The notes beneath the pieces are model-generated. The model made no database searches. It saw nothing but the letters and a program-made list of their open reading frames with translations, and was not told the DNA's origin. Source: Chrysomallon squamiferum (lineage: Eukaryota > Mollusca > Gastropoda > Neomphalida > Peltospiridae). From it: a stretch of DNA of 64,000 nt. The DNA lies in assembly GCA_012295275.1 (NCBI GenBank), contig CM022670.1, positions 34,202,301 through 34,266,300 on the forward strand, given 5' to 3'. A program made the translations under genes and the position numbers. Numbering within the stretch: the stretch's first letter is position 1; every line of letters begins with the position of its first letter. Positions 54,041-64,000 of the stretch are shown here, one piece after another.

Positions 54041-55354
54041 TTGAAGTGTAGAATATCCAAATGATCATATTCCGAGAAAAATAAAAAATTAAAATTAAAA
54101 TATTTTACTAATTGTGCCTTTGTTTCTGATCTCAACTGCAGAAACATACAAATATGTCAATCTAATATTCCATCATACAAAATAATCAAAGGTCTGCATG
54201 GAATAAAGCAAGTTTGTATCTTGATATACCAATATACAGGGTCTGAGAATATCTTCCTTGTAAACAAATCATTGCATCATTCAATGTCAACAATAATTAA
54301 TGACATTCTATGAAATTTGTAAATATAAAAAAATAGCTTTTTCTGTTTTTGTGGGGACAGATAGTGTAAATATTATTATATATTATTCCAAATAATTTGT
54401 AATTATATATACCTTCACTAACAGTAATATTAAAGAACATAAAAAAAAAATATGCCCAGAGATCTATTATATTTCTTTGTTTTATGTCATTTTAAAAAAT
54501 AATAAATACAGATATACAATATATTCAATTTATCAGAACAAAGCTGTTAATTTTGTTATTTTGTACATTTAAGAATACGAAATTAGATTTTAAAAAAGAA
54601 AAGAAAATTCTCAAATCGCCAAGATATACGTTTTTGTGAGTGTTGTTAAATTTGTTGATCATATCAAAAGAATATTAGGATTTTTCTATCAGATGTAGCA
54701 CGTCTTCAATAACTTTACATAATATAATAATTGTATAATATGCGATCCTAATCCAAATTTAATTTTTTTTTTTTTAGTAATAATGAATAAATTAAACATC
54801 GAATACTTAGACAAATTTCAAATGTTTAAGTTAAAGGAACAATGATATCTATCTTTTTTAATGGGACTAAAATTAATTTTAACAATATCATTAAGTTAAA
54901 ATAACTTCAAGTCAATTCCTCAGACATTAAAGACTATTAATTGTGTTAGGCGTGTAACTTTCTAACAACGATCACATGCATCTAACCTTCACATGTCCTT
55001 TGACATGCAGGTCATTAATCAAGAAGTAAATAATAAAGTGATCAATGTTTAACATTTACTTTTACTTCTAGGTATTGTATTTGTAAGATATATAATAAAT
55101 ATATTGGTCCGGCATAATAAAGTCATATAATTATTAATCACGTTTCAAATACCTTCAATGATAATGAGCTGGAATGTGAATTTCGATATTTCACGTATAG
55201 ACACGATTATTTTTATAATCTAGAACTTACCAACTTTTCCCTTGTGGTGATCAACTGGACCACTCTGGCCATGTCCAGATGAAGCTCTCACACTTGAGAA
55301 CAACACGGAACGTCGGACAATTCCAGCACCTGTCTTCAGCAACGATGTCGCCAT
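53106..55354 (-). CDS. COX5B: Cytochrome c oxidase subunit 5B, mitochondrial
   Basis: Nuclear-encoded zinc-binding subunit of respiratory complex IV on the matrix side. Four exons: 55231-55354 (ATG at 55352-55354), 53793-53881, 53539-53638, 53106-53224 (TAA at 53106-53108); all GT-AG and in phase, giving 143 residues. Residues 1 to about 25 ([20 protein letters not shown]) are a basic, serine-rich presequence for mitochondrial import. The mature part has [35 protein letters not shown] and [20 protein letters not shown], followed by [14 protein letters not shown]. The pairs CIC and CEC are the expected zinc ligands; the second is C-x-C instead of the mammalian C-x2-C. It does not share a promoter with a visible neighbour. 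Intron 1 is about 1.35 kb, the other two are short. Confidence 0.95.
53984..54040. repeat. (AC)n-(AT)n-(AC)n in COX5B intron 1
   Basis: Short CA tract, about 20 TA units, then ACACAC. Confidence 0.95.
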
Positions 55355-56218
55355 TTTCGACAATATGAGTAGACTGAAGATCGAAAGCACTGCTACGCTT
55401 GGTCACGTACGCAAGCAAACTGAGAGAAATACGATTGGCAAACCTGCTAGACTGGTTCACTAGTGTTTGCATTAATGTGTCGGCTTATGCAATATTCTCG
55501 GTTATTTCCGTTAGAACTTTCACGAATATACCGGATAAAACCGACTGTAAACGAAACTGTTTACCTTGAAATGTGATATACTGTTTAGAAACTATTATTC
55601 ATATTTTACGTCAGCTATATTCATAATAAGACACTACATATTTTTTTCTCATGATTCTGATATCAATGCGTATAAATTAATTTCAAGGCTACAAACTCTC
55701 CATAATAGGAATATTAAGCCTCCCAAATCCCCTACACTAAATCATTTTTACGAGTTCATTTCACTAAATTTATAATGTCTGTAGCATCAGTTTAAAGAAT
55801 ATAGAAGCATAAAATATTTTCTGAAAGCAGGCGGCTAGAAATTGGATTTAAAGCAAAATGTTCAGTCACTGTATCGTCCGTAACAAACACTGAAAACTTG
55901 TGTGAGAAGAAAATATGAAGGTACGTGCATATCATCACGTACGTTCCAATTCTTCTTGCACTAGTCAAGGTATAGTTAAAAAATGTACCATTCGTTCTTG
56001 AAATTACAAGTCAGTTCTTTATTACTGTCTTTGTCATTCAAAGGAACTGCTCGTTTCCTCCGCCTCACCACTGAGTATGGAATCTCCGTTCTCTTTTTTC
56101 TGAGAAATCGTGACGTGTAAACTTCTGAAGAAATTCTCAACACTTGTCTCTTATTTGTGAATGGGCTATCATATTTTCACGAAACCTCTAATCCTTGAAA
56201 TTAATTTACACGAATATC

Positions 56219-56252
56219 AATCAATCAATCAATCAATCAGTCAATCAACAAA

Positions 56253-56287
<35 letters not shown>

Positions 56288-56290
56288 ACA
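56219..56290. repeat. (AATC)n then (AAAT)n
   Basis: About six AATC units pass into about ten AAAT units. A further run of about 28 A lies at 56641-56668. Confidence 0.9.
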
Positions 56291-56334
56291 ATAAAAAGTA
56301 ATTTATTATACTTATGAATAACCTACTAATTTCA

Positions 56335-56377
<43 letters not shown>

Positions 56378-57030
56378 TAATTAAATCTAATTCTACACAA
56401 TGTATTATATAAAATTAGTACTTTTTCTTTAACTAATCTGTCGATTAAAAATTAATATCAATATACGTCTTGAGTATTAGTTTTACGTGGTAGATAAGCA
56501 AACTAACTCTTATTTTACTGTATTTTATCAAATGCGCGTTATCTCCCTTGAATAATAATATTTTTTCGACGCTGTCGTAAGGCAGTGATTTATATTACGA
56601 ATTCAATTTATCTGGTGAAAGAAGAATAACAAAACAACGCAAAAAAAAAAAAAAAAAAAAAAAAAAATAAATAAGAAAAAAAAGAATAATAATCAAAGGC
56701 TGATTATATTTTATAATAAACTATAGTAATTAAGCGAAACGCCTCCTTTTTATGGTTATATGATATATGCGATGGTATTGTAAGGCCTGGCATGATTACC
56801 TCCCATCAGTCATATGTTTATTTGTCATACACTTTATAACAACACAGGTTAAGGTTTAGTGCACAGTTAATCCTCTGCCCGTTACCCAGATAGAAAATGG
56901 TATGATCCCACATTGTTGTATATTGTATGTGTACCGGCAATAAATAAATGAAAGAAAGGCTTATAATTATTTATACATTTTATTTCATTCAGATAACTTG
57001 ATCACTTAAGTTTCAGTAGATAGCCTACAG

Positions 57031-57325
57031 AACAGGTTTTTAACCTGGGGGTCGCCAGCCTTTTTTTCTGAGGGTCGCAAGATCGTTCTTGAGCAAGGGT
57101 ATGTTTTAGCTTTTTCAGTTTGACTTGGAAGGAGGAATAAATAAAAACCTGTAGATAGGTTTCGGACCCGTCACAGTGAATATAGATTCCCTTTGTACTG
57201 TCTTTTGGTTGATGAAAATATGGTAACCCCAGTTATATTTGAATCAAACATTTTAAAGGGGGTCATCGGTCATAGTGAGTTGCGGTCATAAGGGGTCGCG
57301 GTATGAAAACGGTTGAAAACCAGCG
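57031..57325. mobile_element. hAT-type MITE, 295 bp, with 8-bp target duplication
   Basis: Identical 8-bp copies of GCCTACAG flank the element at 57023-57030 and 57326-57333. The ends form imperfect inverted repeats: left AACAGGTTTTTAACC, and the right end reverse-complements to CGCTGGTTTTCAACC (11 of 15 identical). Inside both ends lie GGGGTCGC-type sequences. Eight-base duplications and CAGxGGTTxTCAACC-like termini are the known signature of hAT elements. There is no coding capacity, so it is non-autonomous. Confidence 0.75.
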
Positions 57326-57333
57326 GCCTACAG

Positions 57334-57640
57334 CATCTAAGAACTGAAGGGTCGTCTTGACTCTCTGCTGCAGTTGATGCAGATTGTTGTTGGTGCGTGG
57401 TCCATTGGTCTCATGGTGGTTCCAGAGCGGCAGGGGGAAGCGAGCATCATCATCAGTCCAGTTGACGACCATGTAGACGTTGAACTCTTGGGCACGAGGA
57501 ACATTTGATGTCGAGTCCATGGTTTCAATTCATGCGTCCTGAATTTTGTCTTGTCGTAGTAGAGCAAGCCTGGTATTCCATTGTCAAAACATGCTTCCTT
57601 CAAAGACCTTCTCCTGTTTAAGAGCAACATTTCCATATAA
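57334..57640 (-). pseudogene. MULE-type transposase fragment (degraded)
   Basis: On the minus strand a broken frame contains ARFPLPLWNHHE, then GPRTNN (about 57386-57445), then RVKTTLQFLDAVG. The W-N plus RTNN signature resembles the C-terminal part of MULE transposases, where PRTNNHxEGWH is typical. The upstream part (LKEACFDNGIPGLLYYDK) continues in another frame, so the copy is frameshifted and dead. It is cut at its 3' end by the MITE at 57031-57325. The family call is from motif memory only. Confidence 0.45.
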
Positions 57641-57799
57641 TTGGAGTAACCATAAACATATGCTGCCCACCGCCAAAACTAGTTGATTATTCCCCAAACA
57701 GAGGCGCCCAGCTTACTTACTGCTTGACTGCTTTCCAAATTGTATACTATTGACCATATGACTACTGACCATATAACGTTTGGGAGGATACTCCTGGCA

Positions 57800-58330
57800 T
57801 GACATAATATGTTTTAAGGTACGGTATTGTATGGTATGCTATGGTTCAATATGGTATAGGTTGGTATGTTACGGTCCGATGTGGTATGGTACGGTATTGT
57901 ATAGTATGGCATTTCAAGACTGTACGGTATGGTATGGTATGGTATGGTATGGTATGGTATGGTATGGTATGGTATGGTATGGTATGGTATGGTATGGTAT
58001 GGTATGGTATGGTATGGTGGTAAGGTACGGTATGGTATGGTGTGGCATGGAATGACACTGTACGCTGCACTGTGGTGTGGTAAGGTAAGGTATGGTATGG
58101 AAAGATAAAGTAAGGTACGATATGGTATGATACATAATGTACAATACGGTATGATTGATATGGTATTATATGGTACCGTACTGTATGTGGTATGGTATTG
58201 TAATTGTATTGCATGTCGTGGTTCGGTAAGGTATGATATCTTACAGTATGATATGGTATGGGATATATGGTACGGTACTTTATTAAATAATATGATAAGA
58301 TTTAATTATATGGAATGGTAAGGAATGTTA
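57800..58330. repeat. (TATGG)n pentanucleotide array
   Basis: A perfect core of about 20 copies spans 57921-58018. It is flanked on both sides by some 120-300 bases of degenerate copies (ggtat, ggtac, gatat variants). Open frames on both strands (MVWYG and HTIPY repeats) are artefacts of a 5-base period with no stops. Confidence 0.95.
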
Positions 58331-59464
58331 TTGTATATAATTAACTGTAGTTAGAACGAATGTGAAATGAAGATGTAAAGAAATGTATGAAGGATTCTTT
58401 TGTTGACGTATTTTATCATCAGACAAGACAAAGGGTTTTGTCGCTGTCAGTGATGTCTTCTTCAGATTACGAGGACGTTACGTGATATCGCTTCACGAGA
58501 ATTCAGAATAATCGCTTCTTCAAGCAGAAAAGAAGTAATCGGGAAAAACTGAATGCAAAGGATATCAATAATACGTAAGATCACGTTCGAATCTGCAGTA
58601 TCAGACAGAGATATCAGTTAGAAAAACTGCCAGACACAGATTAGGTTGTAGTTGCAGTGTTTTCTTTTAATGTTATTTTTTCCTTTTCATTCTTCTTCTT
58701 ATCATTTATTTTAGTTCTCTCTGTTTTTCTCTCTATTTTGCACTTTTTTCTCTCACACTTATATACACAGTCTCTCTCCGTCCGTCTGTATCTATCTGTC
58801 TGTCAGTCTATCTGTTTATCAATCGTTATATATATATATATATATATGCCATTCAGTAAGTGAATTAATGAATAAAACAAATACAACTGCCTGAAACTGA
58901 TCATGAATAATTTCATTTCATCTTTTTTTTTTTTTTTTTTTTTTTTCGTTATGAATTATGCAGCAAAGCAGTTTTAACATTTTCATTCTCAGTTCCATAA
59001 ATTTTATTATCAGCCTGTCAGAAAAATATTCAAAACGAAATGGGTTGCGATTCGCTGATGGCTACACATTAACTAAAGTACACTGAAATATATTAATTAT
59101 TTCCTTTCGGTAATACGTTTACGTAAACAGTTCTTCGCTATTGGAGAATATGTCTTCGCAAAAATACAATTGGTATTTTTAAAGATTATCATTCATCATA
59201 TAACGATGTATGGCATATTAATATTTTATTAAAGGTCTTGGGGTGTTCTTTTTCTCTCTCTCTCTCTCTTTCCTCTCTTCGAGACATATCGATCTCTGTT
59301 TGCACCTGTTAAATTAACTTAGGCCAATAAAGAAAGAATCAGAACGGGAAATTCGTCAATAAAAAGAGATTTAGGAGACTCGGTTTTCTGAATGTGTTAA
59401 AGGTGGACGACTGTAAAAATGAATAGTTTTAAACTCCATTTCTGTGACAGTCTTTTTTTCTGAG

Positions 59465-59466
<2 letters not shown>

Positions 59467-59549
<83 letters not shown>
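59467..59549. repeat. (GT)n microsatellite
   Basis: About 41 uninterrupted GT units, followed by (TTA)n and a run of about 22 T. Its CVCV/HTHT open frames are artefacts. Confidence 0.98.
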
Positions 59550-59550
<1 letters not shown>

Positions 59551-61882
59551 TTCTTTATTATTATTATTATAATACATGTTTTTTTTTTTTTTTTTTTTTT
59601 ACGTCTTCTTCTTTCCAAATTTCCGTTGACATATTGAAACCTTTTATTACATTTTCGACAGATGGAACGAAATTTAATAACAAGATCTTAAGTGGTTTTT
59701 TTTACTTTTTTTTTAATTCAATATCCTTCAATTCCTAAAAATACAGGTCAAGTATAGTTCAGAAGTACAGAACAAAAATAGACGCAGTTCAATTTTTTAT
59801 TTAGGATTTTATCAGAACAACGGTTGTTATTTCTTTTTTCCTTTTCGAAGTACAGATAATGGAAGTAAGACATAAAGTAAATCACTATTGTGTAACTTAT
59901 GAAAATGTCTTCTATGTGAATACTATAGTTAGTGTTGTGATCATCTTAATCACAATCGTCGTTTTCATCACCACATTAATGATACTAGTGGTATCATCAT
60001 TAAATATATTTTTGATTTTGCAGTTTTAGGAATGTAACACTAATTCAAAACAGTAAAATCTTTAAAAGAAAATTATTTATTTATTTATTTTTGGTTTTGC
60101 AGAAGATTTCATTTTTGCATCGTTGATCTTCCAACAGTTCATCTGCAGGTTTCATTCCGAAGTTTTCTTATTGGTCCTGGTTTTAAAAACAGAGGCACCG
60201 TTATTGTGTTCATATAGTTAAACTCTCAAGATGAAGTGGATTTCATTATAAATAAATAAAACAACAACACAAAACAAAAATAACGGCTGTATCTGAATAT
60301 AATTTGTCTAAGTGTTGTATTTGATTAAACTAACAACTCACGGTGTTACTAAACTAACACATTCTTTCTATCCTTTTTTTTTTTTTGTTCCTTTCATTAC
60401 TGTTGTTACAAACCATTTACATTTTGCCACCCGAAACCTTTAACTTTATTTCACAAACATGTCGAAATAGCCTACAGACAATAACAGAAAAGAACAATCA
60501 ATGAAAGTCTTTTCTTATATAAATGTCATGGCCGGTGTTAGCAACAAACGCTTCTCGCATTTTATGTACTCTCAGTTTCGCGGGTCGCTGTAGAGTTATT
60601 CGGAAAACGTACGAGTTGGATTAGCAGCCAGTGTCCGAGCGAAGCATGATTGACGGCACCATTACACAAAAGTGCTGAAAGTCCCTGGGAATGGTGGTCA
60701 AGTTAAGCTGCAGTATTTTAAAAGACGTATGTGCAGATATCCAGAACCGACGGGCCGCTGTAAGTCACGAAATAACAGTAATACGATTTACCTACCAAGC
60801 GTTTCTCTTTATTATCTCGATCTTATAACTAGACTGATGACGTTTTATAATTTATTTAATTAATTATTGGTTAGTGGACGTCGATGATTGGATGAATGCG
60901 TTTTCTGGTTGGTCAATTGGTTGGTTGTTTCTTTCATGGCTACTTTTCGCGTGTTTGGTTCTTTGGTTTGTTTTGTTTATTCGTTGGTTTATTCCTTCAT
61001 TACAACAGCAAAAAACATTAATGGTAAAAATATATTATCATTAGTGTCTGTGGAAATAACGGCATGAATTAAAATAAATAAATAAATGCTAATGATGAGG
61101 ATAACAACAATAACAACGACAACAACATAAAAATTTAACAATAAAATCAGAAAATAGCAACAACAATAACAAAACTAATTAAAGAATAAGCGACATTTAA
61201 GGAATGTAGGCCAATGAAAACATTTTTGTCATCCTCAGCACAATTTTGTTCGAGACATCTGCGTAATTTGGAAATCTTTCTCTAACACGGAAGCAACATA
61301 TCAGACGATCACCTGCTACAGATGTTCTCCAGAGAAAAGCTTTCGTATGTTTTAAACAATTTCAACCACTGAAGATAATTTCGATCAGTCATTTCTGTGT
61401 ATTAACACCACTAAAATTCAGTAAATGGATCTCGTAACTTTTTTTTTTTTTTTTTCTCAAATTCCTCAGTGACTTTCGAAATAATGTATTTTTAATGGAA
61501 GATTTTTTTATTTATAGTGTTAACTGAAAATTGACTGGGGTTTACGAATGTTAGATATTAAACAACAAAACCGAAACTTCGTTTTGTGTGTTGTGTTGTA
61601 CAGAGGTTTCATATAACCACGAATAGAAAAAAACACAAATAAATTTCATATAATTATAAAACAACCTGAAGAATCGATATACTGCAAAAGAGGGCCATAG
61701 TAAGATAGTGGGGAGGGTGGCTTGTACCATATACTATAAAGCGGCCATAAACTATATGCATATTACATTTTCGAGATTTAGCATGAACAAATTGATTGAT
61801 GATATTGGAAACGTCTGTTTTATGCAGAAGATCATGTTCAGTGATAATCAGAGTGAATTTCTCAGTCTGCTGACCTAGAATG

Positions 61883-61935
61883 CCTGGTTCTAGAAAAAGC
61901 GGTGCCCGTAGCATTATGCTGTTTCTGGAACCAGG
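61883..61935. repeat. Hairpin-forming inverted repeat
   Basis: CCTGGTTCTAGAAA (61883-61896) and TTTCTGGAACCAGG (61922-61935) pair over 14 bases with one mismatch (G-U on RNA) around a 25-base loop. Short open frames cross it on both strands but resemble nothing I know. Confidence 0.6.
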
Positions 61936-62581
61936 TTAATCTTGCCTGCTGTAATTTTAGCTGTGAACAGATTAGCATTTTCTTGAACGATAATCATTGT
62001 CTAATAAAATATTTCATATCTGGCTTTGAACCTCTTCTCTATATCTACAGCCATTTCAAAAGTTTATTTATTCTTATCATAGACTCCGAGTTAAGTAGCA
62101 CAACTGTAAATTTATCGATAAACTGGAAAGGAAATTCGTTGAGATTGAGTCATTAAACAGTTGAACTTGTACTCTTTAATTCGATTATCTGAGAAAAAGA
62201 CTTGAGTTACAGAGCGATCAGCTGCCTCATAAAGTATTGTTATTCCTTCCTGCTCTACTCAGTCTCTGTATGGTTTGCACATATAAGACAGCTTTTCCTT
62301 GTTTCCTTGTATAGTCTGTGGAACTGTGGGTTTATTGGTGAAGTCTTTGGCACCACGTTTTGAATGCTGAAATTTTAAGAGTGTTGATATATTTATAATC
62401 ATTAATTTAGTAATTCAGTGAAGTTAAAGTTGAATGCAGAGCACATGTATATTCAAGAAAAAGTGAAAGGAATAATCTTCCGTTACATTCTGTATGCAGT
62501 TTTTAAAATAGACTAGAAATCTAAGACTGAATAAGTTTAATAAAATATATACAGTACACAGTGTTTCACTAATTTCGCTTT

Positions 62582-62681
<100 letters not shown>

Positions 62682-64000
62682 TACACGGTGTCTCTCTCTA
62701 TTTTATCTATCTTGTTCACTCTTTAGATAAGATCAGTCTAATATCGTTGCATCTATCTTTCATCCTGTCTTTATCACCCGATCTTTCTTTCTGTTTTTCT
62801 TTCTTTCTTATTATTAATATTAAAATAAAATTAATCAAATAACACAAAGAAGGGAGTAATTTTATTGTTTATTCCAGAGAAAATAACAATACAATAATAA
62901 TGTTACCGAACAAACAAGGGTTAAACAAACAAACATGAGGTAGACATCAACACATAATGATATAAACTACTATTAAATACATGACTTAAATGCGACTTTT
63001 TGTCAAACTTAAATCATTATAGAGAGTTTTACTAATACCATAACGTACTTCTTAAAAATAAGAAACTGAAGTGTACCATGCAGATTTGTTAAACAATAAA
63101 ATATGAATTACCACCCATAGGACAATAATTTACCTTTAAAAACTGTCATTTGACTCTGTAATAATATATTACTGAATTAAAACTAAGCGATTCTGATTTT
63201 ATTGAATATCTGGTTTTGAAACCAGACAAATTAATTTTGTAATCAAATTTCTGAATTTGAAATTTTATGCAATTAATAACTATACCCATTAATGCACGAA
63301 AGAGTTGAAAATTTTCTGAAAATGAGATATTTGTTAGACGTAATTTCCCTTGATATTCATCTTTAGTTGTTTGCCGTGAAATTGTCATGATAGCGATATA
63401 ATATTTCTTTTATAATTAACTAATAAAATTAATTTACTGGACTTAGTTAGTTCTTCACGCGTATTTCCAACAAGCTCAATTTACTTTGCTAAATCCAGTT
63501 AAAGCCTGTACGTCCTCACGATTCGGCAAATTGATAACTATTCGCGAGTAATTCACGAAGATGAAACAAAATGGCGTCACTATCATTTCTGTGGAAAATT
63601 TAGTCAGTGCACGAGTGACTTTTCTTTTTTTTTCCACTTAGAAAATAACAAATTTGCTCAATAAGTCATCAAATACATCAGAAAGCATTTGATATATATA
63701 TATTTCTTTTCTTCCTTTATATTCTACATGTAATCTGATGAAAAATAAGATAATGTCATTTTTGTACGCAGACGCTAAATTGCCTTTTCTAAACGCTGAA
63801 ATAAAATACATGAGTGTTCGAGGAATTTTTTCTTATAAATATAAACTGTCACTTCTGTATATTTTTGATAGTATCAGAAAAAGCAAAGAGCCAGTTTATA
63901 ATACAGCTTATAATTTCAACTAATATCCGATACATAAGAGGTCTTATTTCATAGAAAAAAAAAATAAAGAGAATGGTTTCTGATATTAGTAAGAGCAGAT

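Noticed and set aside
57780-58321. MVWYG and HTIPY repeat proteins
   Set aside because: A 5-base repeat without stop codons is open in all frames; no start context, splice partner or domain.

Overview
The window is eukaryotic nuclear DNA from an animal. It is strongly AT-rich, crowded with microsatellites, and its genes are split into many short exons with short AT-rich introns. Divergence of the three recognisable proteins from vertebrate ones, together with very long di-, tri- and tetranucleotide arrays, suggests an invertebrate, perhaps a mollusc such as a cephalopod. The species assignment is inference only.

Layout: positions 1 to about 10,200 hold no gene I can support, only long (CT)n, (GA)n and (TAG)n arrays, a few GC-richer islands and some palindromes. 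A SYCP2/SYCP2L-type synaptonemal complex gene lies on the + strand at 11,230-27,834 in 36 coding exons. An RB1CC1 (FIP200) autophagy scaffold gene lies convergently on the - strand at 30,710-49,896 in 25 coding exons, ending in the diagnostic Claw domain. COX5B, a nuclear-encoded subunit of cytochrome c oxidase, lies on the - strand at 53,106-55,354 in four exons. From 55,400 to the end is intergenic. It holds a MULE-like transposase fragment cut by a 295-bp hAT-type MITE with an 8-bp target duplication, a (TATGG)n array, and more microsatellites.

The three genes have unrelated jobs (meiotic chromosome axis, autophagy initiation, respiration) and do not form a pathway. Exon boundaries were set by splice consensus plus continuity of codon phase. 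Phases agree across every junction except one exon in SYCP2 and one in RB1CC1, where a frameshift is apparent; both sit beside A-runs, so sequencing or assembly error is the simplest reading.

Most striking observation: RB1CC1 intron 6 contains a 41-bp minisatellite of about 30 copies. It begins inside the last bases of the upstream exon and has copied that exon's 5' splice site many times, giving a ladder of decoy donors just downstream of the real one.
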